The notes under the pieces are model-generated. The model saw only the letters and a program-made list of their open reading frames with translations, was not told the DNA's origin and made no database searches. Source: Achromobacter deleyi (GTDB lineage Bacteria > Pseudomonadota > Gammaproteobacteria > Burkholderiales > Burkholderiaceae_B). From it: a stretch of 64,000 bases of DNA. The position numbers were made by a program, and so were the translations under genes. The stretch is from positions 1 through 64,000 of the forward strand of contig NZ_CADIJO010000023.1 of NCBI RefSeq assembly GCF_902859705.1, given 5' to 3'. Positions within the stretch are counted from its first letter, which is position 1, and each line of letters starts with the position of its first letter. Shown piece by piece: positions 7,503 to 16,015 of the stretch.

Positions 7503-9083
7503 TCAGACGGCGATGACCCCGTCCACCATGCGCGGCAGGTTCAGCGGATTGGCGCGCTTGACGCCATCGGGCAGCAGCGCATCAGGCAGGTCCTGGTAGC
7601 AGACCGGGCGCAGGAAGCGGCGGATGGCGGTGGCGCCGACCGAGGTCGAGGCGGGGTTGGACGTGGCCGGGAAGGGGCCGCCGTGCACCATCGCATGGCT
7701 GACTTCGACGCCGGTGGGGTAGCCGTTGGCCAGGATGCGGCCGGCCTTGCGTTCCAGCACGGGCAGCAGCGCGCGCGCCGCATCGGTGTCGGCGTCGTCC
7801 ACAAATAGCGTGGCGGTCAGCTGGCCTTCCAGATGTTCGGCCACGGCGCGCATCTCGGCGGCATCGCGGCAGGCCACGACGAGGGACGCCGGGCCGAAGA
7901 CTTCGGCCTCGAGTTCGGGCGATGCCAGGAAACGGGCGGCGTCGGTGCCGAAGACGGCAGGGCCGGCGGCGTTGGCGGCAGGCTTTGAGGCTTCGCCGCG
8001 GCCCAGTGTGGCGACGCTGGCGTGGCCGGCCAGGGCCTGTTCGCCTTGCGTGTAGGCCGAGAAGATGCCGGGCGTCAGCATGGTGGCCGCGCCCTTGGCC
8101 TCGACAGCTTGCGCGGCGGCCTGGCGGAAGCGTTCCAGCGCCGGGCCTTCGATGCCGATGACCAGGCCCGGGTTGGTGCAGAACTGGCCCACGCCCATCA
8201 CCAGCGAGTCGACAAAGCCCTTGGCGATGGCCTCGGCGCGCGTTTCCAGGGCCGCGGGCAGCAGGAATACCGGGTTGATGCTGGACATTTCGGCGTACAC
8301 GGGAATCGGCACGGGGCGGGCGTTGGCGGCGGCGACCAGCGCCAGGCCGCCGCGGCGCGAGCCGGTGAAGCCGACCGCGGTGATGGCCGGGTGGGTGGCC
8401 AGGGCGGTGCCGATTTCATTGCCGGCGCCAAAGAGCAGCGAGAACGTGCCTTCTGGCAGGCCGTGCTTGGCAACGGCCTGCTGGATCACGCGGCCGACCA
8501 TTTCCGAGGTGCCGGGGTGGGCGTTGTGGGCCTTGACGATGACGGGGCAGCCGGCCGCCAGGGCCGATGCGGTGTCGCCGCCGGCCACCGAGAAGGCCAG
8601 CGGGAAGTTGCTGGCGCCGAACACGGCGACCGGGCCCAGCGGCACGTTGGCCAGGCGCAGGTCGGCGCGCGGCAAGGGTTGGCGGTCGGGCTGGGCGGGG
8701 TCGATGGTGGCGTCGAGGAAGTAGCCGTCGCGCACCACGCGGGCAAACAGGCGCAGCTGGCCGACGGTGCGGCCGCGCTCGCCTTGCAGGCGGGCCAGCG
8801 GCAGGCCGGTTTCCAGATGGGTGCGCTCGATCAGCGCGTCGCCCAGTTGCAGGATGCCGTCGGCGATGCTTTCCAGGAACTGCGCGCGGGTTTCCAGGGG
8901 CGCGGCGCGGTAGGTGTCGAAGGCGGCCTGGGCCAGCTCGGCGGCGCGGGCCACGTCTTGCGCGGTGCCGGCGGGAAAGCCGGGCTCCAGGGCCTGGCCG
9001 TTGGCGGGATTGATGGCGTGCTGCGGGGCGCCGGTGCCCTTGATGGCGCTGGCGCCGATCAACATGTTGCCGGTCAAAGTCAT
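7503..9083 (-). CDS. 2,5-dioxovalerate (alpha-ketoglutarate semialdehyde) dehydrogenase
   Basis: A 526-residue aldehyde dehydrogenase starting at ATG 9083, after a GGAG ribosome-binding site 8 bases upstream. It oxidises 2-oxoglutarate semialdehyde, the KdgD product, to 2-oxoglutarate. Visible ALDH sites are [11 protein letters not shown], the cofactor lysine in [15 protein letters not shown] (Lys184), the NAD(P) glycine loop GFTGSRRGG, the general-base Glu265 in [12 protein letters not shown] and the catalytic Cys302 in [11 protein letters not shown]. The GQFCTNPG and AEMSSINP motifs and length fit the KGSADH type in sugar-acid operons. It lies between two kdgD copies, with an intrinsic terminator in its leader and another at its end. 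Confidence 0.92.
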   Translation of the reverse strand: MTLTGNMLIGASAIKGTGAPQHAINPANGQALEPGFPAGTAQDVARAAELAQAAFDTYRAAPLETRAQFLESIADGILQLGDALIERTHLETGLPLARLQGERGRTVGQLRLFARVVRDGYFLDATIDPAQPDRQPLPRADLRLANVPLGPVAVFGASNFPLAFSVAGGDTASALAAGCPVIVKAHNAHPGTSEMVGRVIQQAVAKHGLPEGTFSLLFGAGNEIGTALATHPAITAVGFTGSRRGGLALVAAANARPVPIPVYAEMSSINPVFLLPAALETRAEAIAKGFVDSLVMGVGQFCTNPGLVIGIEGPALERFRQAAAQAVEAKGAATMLTPGIFSAYTQGEQALAGHASVATLGRGEASKPAANAAGPAVFGTDAARFLASPELEAEVFGPASLVVACRDAAEMRAVAEHLEGQLTATLFVDDADTDAARALLPVLERKAGRILANGYPTGVEVSHAMVHGGPFPATSNPASTSVGATAIRRFLRPVCYQDLPDALLPDGVKRANPLNLPRMVDGVIAV

Positions 9084-9100
9084 GCGTGATTCTCCGAATG

Positions 9101-9123
9101 AAAACGCCCCCAGGCAGGGGGCG
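9101..9123 (-). terminator. Terminator between kdgD copy 2 and the dehydrogenase gene
   Basis: On the minus strand, CGCCCCC and GGGGGCG pair around TGCCT and are followed by TTTTCATTC. It lies 18 bases upstream of the dehydrogenase start, so that gene may be expressed partly by read-through. Confidence 0.75.
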
Positions 9124-9147
9124 GGCAGGCGTGGCTGCAAGGCGGGG

Positions 9148-10062
9148 TTATTGGGGGCCGAGTTTTTTGATCAGGGCGTTCAGCGCTTCCAGCTCGTCGG
9201 GCTTCAGGTCCGTCAGCGGGGCGCGGACCGGGCCGGCATCGTGGCCGACCAGCTTGGCGCCGGCTTTGACGATGCTGACGGCGTAGCCGGCGCAGCGGTT
9301 GCGGATTTCCAGGTAGGGCAGGAAGAACTCGTCGAGCAGGCGGTTCGTCGTGTCGTGATCGTGCGCGGCAATGGCGCGATAGAAGTCCATCGCGGTCTTG
9401 GGCACGAAGTTGAAGACGGCGGACGAGTACACCGGCACGCCCAGGGCCTTGTAGGCCGCGGCGTAGACCTCGGCAGTGGGCAGGCCGCCCAGGTACGAGA
9501 AGCGGTCGCCCAGCTTGCGGCGGATGCGGACCATGGCTTCGATGTCGCCGATGCCGTCCTTGAAGCCGACCAGGTTGGGGCAACGGTCGGCCAGCACGGC
9601 CAGGCTGTCGGCCGACAGGCGCGACTGGGCGCGGTTGTAGACGATGACGCCGATCTTGACCGATTTGCAGACCTGTTCGACGTGGTCAAGAATGCCTTGT
9701 TGCGAGGCTTCGGTCAGGTAGTGGGGCAACAACAGCACGCCCTTGGCGCCCAGGCGTTCGGCTTCTTGCGCATAGGCGATGGCGACACGGGTGGGGCCGC
9801 CGGCGCCCGCCAGGATCGGCACTTTGCCGGCGCAGGTGTTCACGGCGGTGCGGATGACATCGGAATACTCGGACGGGGCCAGCGAGAAGAACTCACCCGT
9901 GCCGCCGGCCGCGAACAGGGCCGTGGCGCCGTAGGGCGCCAGCCATTCCAGGCGTTGGGCATAGGTCTTGGCGTTGAAGTCGCCATTCTGGTCGAAATCG
10001 GTGACGGGAAAGGACAGCAAGCCTTCCGAGACGATTTCCTTGAGTTCCTGCGGCGTGGTCAT
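9148..10062 (-). CDS. kdgD: 5-dehydro-4-deoxyglucarate dehydratase (copy 2)
   Basis: A 304-residue KdgD nearly identical to the copy at 6297-7211, with the same Tyr142 and Lys168 active-site pair. It catalyses the same dehydration/decarboxylation to 2-oxoglutarate semialdehyde. It is the first gene of a minus-strand unit leading into the semialdehyde dehydrogenase and is divergent from garD across a region with two shared-core operators. The upstream non-coding sequence is unlike that of copy 1 except for the operator, so the duplication either covered only the coding sequence or the leaders have since diverged. The outer coding thirds differ at many silent positions; the middle is identical. 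Confidence 0.93.
   Translation of the reverse strand: MTTPQELKEIVSEGLLSFPVTDFDQNGDFNAKTYAQRLEWLAPYGATALFAAGGTGEFFSLAPSEYSDVIRTAVNTCAGKVPILAGAGGPTRVAIAYAQEAERLGAKGVLLLPHYLTEASQQGILDHVEQVCKSVKIGVIVYNRAQSRLSADSLAVLADRCPNLVGFKDGIGDIEAMVRIRRKLGDRFSYLGGLPTAEVYAAAYKALGVPVYSSAVFNFVPKTAMDFYRAIAAHDHDTTNRLLDEFFLPYLEIRNRCAGYAVSIVKAGAKLVGHDAGPVRAPLTDLKPDELEALNALIKKLGPQ
9380..9921. repeat. 542-bp segment identical to 6529-7070 (kdgD copies)
   Basis: This is the second member of the perfect direct repeat within the duplicated kdgD genes. The offset between copies is 2,851 bp. Recombination between them would delete or amplify the dehydrogenase gene. Confidence 0.8.
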
Positions 10063-10130
10063 GGGCGGGGTTCCCTGTGAGGCGGGCGACGCGCCGGCGG
10101 AAGGTCTACCGAGTCGGTCGCGGTGAATAG

Positions 10131-10149
10131 GTACGTCATCGTACAACAT
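10131..10149 (-). promoter_or_regulatory. Sugar-acid regulon operator, site 3 (before kdgD copy 2)
   Basis: GTACGTCATCGTACAACAT carries the core GTTGTACGATGAC on the minus strand. It lies about 70 bp upstream of kdgD copy 2, nearly the same distance as site 1 from copy 1, which suggests a common promoter-operator geometry. Confidence 0.65.
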
Positions 10150-10246
10150 GATTTTTAACGCTTCAAGACGGATTCCCCTATGAGGCGTAGAACAGCCTTG
10201 GGGAAATCCGCAATTCATCGAAGCAATCGGCAGCAACTATTCTCTT

Positions 10247-10264
10247 AGTTGTACGATAACGTAT
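10247..10264 (+). promoter_or_regulatory. Sugar-acid regulon operator, site 4 (before garD)
   Basis: AGTTGTACGATAACGTAT carries the same core, here GTTGTACGATAAC, on the plus strand facing garD. It lies 44 bp before the chosen garD start and would overlap or abut its promoter. Confidence 0.65.
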
Positions 10265-10307
10265 GGGCGCTGGTGTCGATGGCGCCGAACAACATCAGGA
10301 GACCCGA

Positions 10308-11888
10308 ATGCAGCTCGCGGCAGGCCAAGCGCCCGTGCTTATCCAGATCCACCCCCAGGACAACGTCGCCATCGTGGCCAACGACGGCGGCTTGCCCGCC
10401 GGCACCACACTGCCGGACGGCCTGGTGCTGGTCGACACGGTGCCGCAGGGTCACAAGGTGGCGTTGCAGGACCTGGCCGAGGGCGAGGCGGTGCGGCGCT
10501 ACAACGTGGTGGTGGGTTATGCGGCCAAGGCACTGCCGCGCGGCAGCTGGGTCAACGAGCGCGTCACGACGATGCCCACCGCCCGCTCCCTGCAGGACTT
10601 GCCGGTGGGCACGCGCCGCACGGCGCCGCTGCCGCCGCTGGACGGCTATACCTTTCAGGGCTACCGCAATGCCGACGGCACGGTGGGTACGCGCAATATC
10701 CTGGCCATCAGCACCACGGTGCAATGCGTGCAGGGCGTGGTGGAACACGCCGTGGCGCGCATCCGGCGCGAGCTGCTGCCGCGCTACCCGAATGTGGACG
10801 ACGTGGTGGGGCTGGAACACACCTACGGCTGCGGCGTGGCGATCGATGCGCCGGGCGCGGCGATTCCGGTGCGCACGCTGCACAACATTGCCCGCAACCC
10901 GAACTTTGGCGGCACCACCATGGTGGTCAGCCTGGGCTGCGAAAAGCTGCAGCCCGAACGCCTTCTGGCGCCCGGCGCGATTCCGATCCGGGCGGGCCAG
11001 GGCATGGCGGGTGGGGGTGAGGACGGCGTGGACACCATCGTGCTGCAGGACGACGAGCACGTGGGCTTCGAATCCATGATCGACAACATCATGCGCACCG
11101 CCGAACGCCACCTGGAAAAGCTGAATCAGCGCCGGCGCGAGACCTGTCCGGCGTCTGACCTGGTGGTCGGCGTGCAGTGCGGCGGCAGCGACGCGTTTTC
11201 CGGGGTGACGGCGAACCCGGCGGTGGGCTTTGCGGCCGACCTGCTGGTGCGCGCGGGCGCCGCGGTGATGTTTTCCGAGAACACGGAAGTGCGCGACGGC
11301 ATCGACCAACTGACGGCGCGCGCCGCCACGCCGGAAGTGGCCGAGGCGCTGGTGCGCGAGATGGCCTGGTACGACGATTACCTGCAACGCGGCAGCGCCG
11401 ACCGCAGCGCCAACACCAGCCCCGGCAACAAGAAGGGCGGGCTGTCCAACATTGTCGAAAAGGCGATGGGGTCGATCGTGAAATCCGGCTCGTCGAACAT
11501 CGACGGCGTGCTGTCGCCGGGCGACCGGCTGACGCGCAAGGGCCTGATCTTCGCGGCCACGCCGGCCAGCGATTTCATCTGCGGCACGCTGCAACTGGCG
11601 GCCGGCATGAACCTGCACATCTTCACTACGGGGCGCGGCACGCCTTACGGCCTGGCGCAGGTGCCGGTCATCAAGGTTGCCACCCGCAGCGACCTGGCGC
11701 GGCGCTGGCACGACCTGATGGACGTGGACGCCGGCCGCATTGCGACCGGCCAGGCCCGCATCGAAGACGTGGGCTGGGAACTGTTCCGCCTGATGCTGGA
11801 AGTGGCCAGCGGCCGCCGCCAGACCTGTGCCGAAAAACTCAAGCTGCACAACGCGCTGGCCTTGTTCAACCCGGGGCCGGTGACCTGA
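10308..11888 (+). CDS. garD: Galactarate dehydratase
   Basis: A 526-residue UxaA/GarD-family dehydratase. It converts galactarate to 5-keto-4-deoxyglucarate, the KdgD substrate. I chose the ATG at 10308, which follows AGGAG with good spacing; an upstream in-frame ATG at 10263 would overlap the operator. Residues about 10-95 form the SAF domain. The C-terminal catalytic part has [59 protein letters not shown] and [15 protein letters not shown], with conserved Cys and Glu residues typical of this metal-dependent family. Length and motifs fit GarD rather than altronate dehydratase. It is divergent from kdgD copy 2 and probably co-regulated with it. Confidence 0.93.
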   Translation: MQLAAGQAPVLIQIHPQDNVAIVANDGGLPAGTTLPDGLVLVDTVPQGHKVALQDLAEGEAVRRYNVVVGYAAKALPRGSWVNERVTTMPTARSLQDLPVGTRRTAPLPPLDGYTFQGYRNADGTVGTRNILAISTTVQCVQGVVEHAVARIRRELLPRYPNVDDVVGLEHTYGCGVAIDAPGAAIPVRTLHNIARNPNFGGTTMVVSLGCEKLQPERLLAPGAIPIRAGQGMAGGGEDGVDTIVLQDDEHVGFESMIDNIMRTAERHLEKLNQRRRETCPASDLVVGVQCGGSDAFSGVTANPAVGFAADLLVRAGAAVMFSENTEVRDGIDQLTARAATPEVAEALVREMAWYDDYLQRGSADRSANTSPGNKKGGLSNIVEKAMGSIVKSGSSNIDGVLSPGDRLTRKGLIFAATPASDFICGTLQLAAGMNLHIFTTGRGTPYGLAQVPVIKVATRSDLARRWHDLMDVDAGRIATGQARIEDVGWELFRLMLEVASGRRQTCAEKLKLHNALALFNPGPVT

Positions 11889-12035
11889 GGCGCTGGCGTT
11901 TCGGGCGCTGCGGCATGCACTCGGGACGGGTGCACGCCTGACTCTTTTGATTTCAACGGGCTTGCCGTTGCGCGGGCCTGGCACCACCTGGCACCGGCCC
12001 ATCGAGGCGCGGGCTTCTACAACAACGGAGACAAC

Positions 12036-13013
12036 ATGGATTCAAACAGAAGGCATCTGCTGGCCGCCGCCGCCGCGCTGGGACTGGCGCGCATCACCCC
12101 GGCCTGGGCCCAGGCCGACGCCTGGCCCACCCGGCCTGTGCGCATCGTGGTGCCGTACCCGCCCGGCGGCTCGTCGGACATCATCGCGCGGGTCATCGCG
12201 CCGCGGTTGGCCGAGGCGCTCAAGCAGACCGTGGTGGTCGAGAACAAGCCCGGCGCCAACGGCAACCTGGGTGCGGGCATCGTGGTGCAGTCCGCCCAGG
12301 AAGGCCACACCGTGCTGCTGTGCGACGTGGGCGCGCTGGCGATCAGCCCGTCGGTCTATACCAAGCTGTCGTTCGATCCGTCCAAGGATCTGCGGTCGGT
12401 GGGCATGCTGGCGTATTCGCCGCACGTGCTGGCGGTGCATCCGGACGTGCCGGCCAAGACGGTGCCTGAATTGGTGGCGCTGTCCAAGAAACAGCGATTG
12501 AACTTCGCCGTGACCGCCATCGGCAGCGCGCCGCACCTGGCCGCGGTGGCTGTGCAGCAGGCCACCGGCGCGCAGTGGGAATACGTGCCGTACAAGGGCG
12601 GTTCGCAGGCGGTGACGGACACGATCGGCGGGCAGACGCAGGTCATCATGAACGGCCTGCTGGCAACCCTGCCGCACATCAAGGGCGGCAAGCTGCGCGC
12701 CATTGCGATTTCCAAGAAGGAACGCATGCAGCTGGTGGCCGACATTCCGACGATTTCCGAGCAGGGCGTGGCGGGGTTCGAATCCGGCACCTGGCAAGGG
12801 GTGATGGCGCCGGTGACGGCCACGGACAAGACCGCGAACCTGTTGGCCACCCTGATGGGGCAGATCGTCAACCAGCCCGACGTGAAGTCGCAGCTGAACG
12901 AGCAAGGCGCCGAGATCGTGGTGCGCAATCCCGCGGAATTGGCGCAGTTCTTCAGCAGCGAGCGGGCGCGTTGGGCCAAGGTGGTGGCCAGCGCGGATAT
13001 CCGGCTGGATTGA
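12036..13013 (+). CDS. Bug-family periplasmic solute receptor
   Basis: A 325-residue tripartite-tricarboxylate-transporter receptor (TctC/Bug family) starting after GGAG. It has a signal peptide (residues 1-26, ending in AWAQA). Family motifs are WPTRPVRIVVPYPPGGSSD, RPVRIVVPYPP-type loops, VVENKPGANGNLG, ALAISPSVYTKLSFDP and VPYKGGSQAVTD. It follows garD by 147 bp in the same direction, so it may capture galactarate, glucarate or a related organic acid. No TctA or TctB membrane gene is nearby, as is usual for the many orphan Bug genes of Bordetella and Achromobacter. The ligand is inferred from context only. Confidence 0.9.
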   Translation: MDSNRRHLLAAAAALGLARITPAWAQADAWPTRPVRIVVPYPPGGSSDIIARVIAPRLAEALKQTVVVENKPGANGNLGAGIVVQSAQEGHTVLLCDVGALAISPSVYTKLSFDPSKDLRSVGMLAYSPHVLAVHPDVPAKTVPELVALSKKQRLNFAVTAIGSAPHLAAVAVQQATGAQWEYVPYKGGSQAVTDTIGGQTQVIMNGLLATLPHIKGGKLRAIAISKKERMQLVADIPTISEQGVAGFESGTWQGVMAPVTATDKTANLLATLMGQIVNQPDVKSQLNEQGAEIVVRNPAELAQFFSSERARWAKVVASADIRLD

Positions 13014-13159
13014 GCGTTTTCTGGGCCGGCAGAGTTGCCGGCCGCAACCCATCACCCGTGCGGTTAAGTTTTGTTGCATATTGCCGTTATGACTACGTCA
13101 TCTTCGCGCGATAACGCGTGAAGCTCCCGGCCTGGGCCGGCTAAGCAACGGAGCAATGT

Positions 13160-13945
13160 GTGCAGCAAAAACTTCCGCTATTCCGGGTGATCCGGCAAAT
13201 CTTCGACACGCTGGGCGATCACGGCGGGCAGATGCTTGCGCAGGCGCCGCAACTGGTGGCGATCCTGCTCGCCGGCTCGTGCCTGGCGATGTACATGGGT
13301 CAATTGGCTGTGATCCAGCACAGCATCCTGCTGGAGGTGGCCAGCTGGTTGGTCTTGGTGGCCGCGCCGGTGCTGGCGGCGGTGGCCTGGCATCGCCGCA
13401 TCTTGCTCGATGAAGCCCCGCGCGCCGGGTTGGTGGCCGGCAAGCCCGAACGCATGTACTTCCTGCTGGGCGTTGCCGGTTCGCTCGTGTTGTTCGTGCT
13501 GGCGACGCTGAGGTTGTTTGTCTTTGTCTGGACGACCGGCCCTGAAGGCACGAATGCGCTGGGCATTCTGTTGACGTCGGTACTCTGGCTGGCGCCGTTG
13601 TATTTCACCGGTCACCTGTTTCTGGCGTTGCCGGAAGCCGCACTGACGGGCAAGGTCAACCTGCGCCGCATCCACGCCTTGACCCGGGGCAACAAATTGC
13701 GCTTCGTGGTGTTGGCGCTATTGCCGATCCCGATATTGCTTTTGCTGGAGCTGGTCAGGATCTTCCTGTTGCAGATGCCACGCATGCCCAGCCCTGGCTT
13801 TTACGTCTACAACGCGGTTTCCATGTTGGTAGGCAGCCTGGTCACCGTGACCAGCATGTCGGTGTGCTATCGCGTCCTGGTGCTGCAACCGCAAACGCAG
13901 GCACGGGAGGCCGCGCTCGCCGCAGCGGTGTCGAACGAGGGGTAG
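13160..13945 (+). CDS. Multi-span inner-membrane protein of unknown function
   Basis: A 261-residue hydrophobic protein. I chose the GTG at 13160, since the nearby ATG at 13156 is in another frame. About six membrane helices are visible, including LVAILLAGSCLAMYM, ASWLVLVAAPVLAAVAW, FLLGVAGSLVLFVLATLRLF, LGILLTSVLWLAPLYFTGHL and FVVLALLPIPILLLLELV. The N-terminal 35 residues are cytoplasmic-like. I recognise no catalytic or transport motif. It stands alone between the Bug gene and a strong bidirectional terminator, so context does not suggest a role. Confidence 0.8.
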   Translation: MQQKLPLFRVIRQIFDTLGDHGGQMLAQAPQLVAILLAGSCLAMYMGQLAVIQHSILLEVASWLVLVAAPVLAAVAWHRRILLDEAPRAGLVAGKPERMYFLLGVAGSLVLFVLATLRLFVFVWTTGPEGTNALGILLTSVLWLAPLYFTGHLFLALPEAALTGKVNLRRIHALTRGNKLRFVVLALLPIPILLLLELVRIFLLQMPRMPSPGFYVYNAVSMLVGSLVTVTSMSVCYRVLVLQPQTQAREAALAAAVSNEG

Positions 13946-13989
13946 CGCTCGGCCTGGGCCGCCCGGGACGGCCTTGGCCGCCGGCCATG

Positions 13990-14046
13990 AAAAACCGCGG
14001 ACCGTTCAGCGCCTTGGCAGGCGTTGCGCGGTCCGCGGTTTTTTTC
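13990..14046. terminator. Bidirectional intrinsic terminator
   Basis: Perfect 15-base arms, AAAAACCGCGGACCG and CGGTCCGCGGTTTTT, flank a 24-nt loop between convergent genes ending at 13945 and 14070. A or T runs on both sides let it act in both directions. Confidence 0.92.
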
Positions 14047-14069
14047 AAGCCGATTTTTTCAAGCAGGAA

Positions 14070-14870
14070 TCAGTCTTTGGCCGGCGTATCGGCCGGTGCT
14101 TGATCAGGTGTTTGCTCGGGCGCTTGGGCAACCGAAGCCTCGGCCGCTGCTTGCGCCGGCGCGGCGGCCGACGTCTTCACGTGGTCGTCGGCGGCGGCAG
14201 CGGCTGCGTCAGCCAATACCGGCGTTGCGGCGACGTCCTGAGCGGCATCCGTTGCAGGTGCGCCGTCGGCTTGCGGCTTGGCCTTGTTGGCGTTGCCCTT
14301 GCCGCGGGCGGCAGCGCCCTTGGAATGGCGGCGCGAGGCCATGCGCTTGGCGTGCTGCGCTTCGTTGGCGGTGACGGCGCCGGCGGGCTCGCCGTTCAGG
14401 TCGACGCGTGCGGCGGCTTCAACCATGCTGTCCCAGTAGCGACGGCCGTCGCACCAGGTCTTGACGGCGACCTTGATTTCTTCGGCGGTGAGCTGCAAGG
14501 CCTTGGCATGCTGTTGCAGGTCTTCCAGCACGCCCAGCTTGAGCGGGACCTTGGCGGCCGGCTTCTTGGGGAATGCCTTGGGAAATTGGCGCTGCAGTCG
14601 CGAAATGGCGATCAGGACGGGATCGACGTCGGTCTCGCGCTTTTCGCGCGGCGCCTGGCGTTGACCTGCCTGCTGTTGGCCGGCCTGTTGGGGGGCGCGC
14701 TGTCCTTCACGCTTGCCGTTCCGGTTGCCGCCGCGCTTGTCGTCGCGCTTTTCACCACGCGTGCCGTCGCCTTTGGCGGCGGCGGGTCGCGCGGGTTTGG
14801 TGGAAGCCGTTTCTTCGGGAGCCTGCTTGAAAAGCAGTCCTCGGATGGCGGCGAGCTGTTCTAGACCCAT
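14070..14870 (-). CDS. ProQ/FinO-domain RNA-binding protein
   Basis: A 266-residue protein starting at ATG 14870. The ProQ/FinO domain spans about residues 85-182, with the characteristic basic stretch LQRQFPKAFPKKPAAKVPLK, then GVLEDLQQHAKAL, the TWCDGRRYWDSM segment and a final basic AKRMASRRHSK. Such domains bind structured RNA ends and act as chaperones for small RNAs. The domain is flanked by a basic Gln/Arg/Gly-rich arm (residues about 25-80) and a long Ala/Pro/Gln-rich acidic tail (about 190-266), both probably disordered. It is monocistronic. Enterobacterial ProQ has a C-terminal Tudor-like domain; none is seen here. Confidence 0.9.
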   Translation of the reverse strand: MGLEQLAAIRGLLFKQAPEETASTKPARPAAAKGDGTRGEKRDDKRGGNRNGKREGQRAPQQAGQQQAGQRQAPREKRETDVDPVLIAISRLQRQFPKAFPKKPAAKVPLKLGVLEDLQQHAKALQLTAEEIKVAVKTWCDGRRYWDSMVEAAARVDLNGEPAGAVTANEAQHAKRMASRRHSKGAAARGKGNANKAKPQADGAPATDAAQDVAATPVLADAAAAAADDHVKTSAAAPAQAAAEASVAQAPEQTPDQAPADTPAKD

Positions 14871-14976
14871 AGTGTGTGCTGCACGTTCTGATGTTGAAAG
14901 CAGGGAGCATAACAGTTGTGACGCTTCAGATTGAAGTTGCGGGGCCCCGGGCGGGCGTCGTAAGCTCCCTGGCACC

Positions 14977-15438
14977 ATGAGCCAGCACCCGTCTGTTACG
15001 TTTTTGCGCCTGTCCGCCGCCGCCCGGCGCGGGGTGGCGTGGCTGGCGGCGGCGCTGCTGGTGTTCCAGTCTTTGGTGGCGTCCGCGGCGTTTGGCGCCC
15101 CGGCGCCGGTGGCGCACGGGCAGGGCGCCACCGTCATCCTGTGCACGGCCAGCGGGCCGCGGGTGGTGGCGCTGGATGCCGCGGCGACCGGCCCGCAGGC
15201 GGACATTTCTGCTCATGCGCATGGCGGTTGGGACGGCGGCGGCACGCTGCCGCATTGCTGCGCGTCGACCTGCGCGATGCTGGGCGGGGCTTGCCCGCCG
15301 GCGCCGGCTGGCGTGGCGTGGCGCTTACCTGCCCTGGGGCCGGCGGTGCCGCAGGCGTCCGAGGATGCCGCGCCGCGTTGGCGCAACGCACCGGCCTGGC
15401 GGCCGCAGCAGTCCCGCGCCCCGCCGCGGGTGGGCTGA
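14977..15438 (+). CDS. Secreted Cys/His-rich protein, DUF2946-like, next to copC
   Basis: A 153-residue small exported protein. A signal-anchor or signal peptide spans about residues 15-41 (GVAWLAAALLVFQSLVASAAFG). The remainder is short and low in secondary structure, with a His/Cys cluster (HAHGGWDGG, LPHCCASTCAMLGG). This resembles DUF2946-type proteins that accompany copper genes, but that link rests on position and composition rather than a strong motif. It lies 213 bp upstream of copC in the same direction, which suggests a role in periplasmic copper handling. The C-terminus is Pro/Arg-rich. Confidence 0.6.
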   Translation: MSQHPSVTFLRLSAAARRGVAWLAAALLVFQSLVASAAFGAPAPVAHGQGATVILCTASGPRVVALDAAATGPQADISAHAHGGWDGGGTLPHCCASTCAMLGGACPPAPAGVAWRLPALGPAVPQASEDAAPRWRNAPAWRPQQSRAPPRVG

Positions 15439-15651
15439 TTGCCTGGCGGGAATACGGGCTGGAATTCGTCGGCCTGGTTCCGTGAGTCGAATTTCTGGCC
15501 TGAATCTCTGGCCGGGTTCACCCTTTTTCCTGCTTGCAGAGTGCGCCCTTGCGGCCTGGCCAGGGCCGGCCGGTTGCCGTATTGCGCTCAATCCTCGTTA
15601 TGCCATGACCCTTTGGCGGCGATGCGCCGCCGATTCATCAGGAGCACCACC

Positions 15652-16014
15652 ATGATCAAACCCACCCTTATCGCCGCCGCCGTGCTGGCCATCGCCCCGC
15701 AATGGGCCTGGGCCCACGCCCACCTGAAATCCGCCACGCCCGCCGACAAGGCCGTGGTGGCGGCCGCGCCGGCTACCGTGACGGCCAGCTTTTCCGAAGG
15801 CCTGGAGCCCGCGTTCTCGTCGCTGACGCTGCTGGATGCCGCCGGCAAGCCGGCCGTCAGCGCCAAGGCCGCGCCCGCGCCGGGCGACGACAAGACGCTG
15901 GTGCTGCCCGTGCCCAAGGATCTGCCGGCCGGCGCCTATACGGTGAAATGGCAGGCGCTGTCCAAGGACGGCCACAAGACCGACGGCGCCTGGACGTTCA
16001 CGGTTAAGCCTTGA
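15652..16014 (+). CDS. copC: Periplasmic copper-binding protein CopC
   Basis: A 120-residue CopC starting at ATG 15652, after an AGGAG ribosome-binding site. A signal peptide (residues 1-21, ending in WAWA) leaves His22 as the new N-terminus (HAHLKSATPAD). Together with Asp106 and His108 in SKDGHKTDG this forms the Cu(II) brace described for Cu(II)-only CopC proteins. The Met-rich Cu(I) site is absent. The immunoglobulin-like fold is suggested by ATVTASFSEGLEPAFSSL and the C-terminal GAWTFTV strand. It is followed after one base by copD, so it should deliver copper to CopD for import. Confidence 0.92.
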   Translation: MIKPTLIAAAVLAIAPQWAWAHAHLKSATPADKAVVAAAPATVTASFSEGLEPAFSSLTLLDAAGKPAVSAKAAPAPGDDKTLVLPVPKDLPAGAYTVKWQALSKDGHKTDGAWTFTVKP

Positions 16015-16015
16015 A

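Noticed and set aside
6297..10062. The kdgD duplication as a transposon or integron structure
   Set aside because: No terminal inverted repeats, transposase or target duplications were seen; the repeat boundaries follow the coding sequence.
10263..10307. Upstream ATG as the garD start
   Set aside because: It lies within the operator, lacks a ribosome-binding site and adds residues ([14 protein letters not shown]) absent from the SAF domain start; the ATG at 10308 follows AGGAG.
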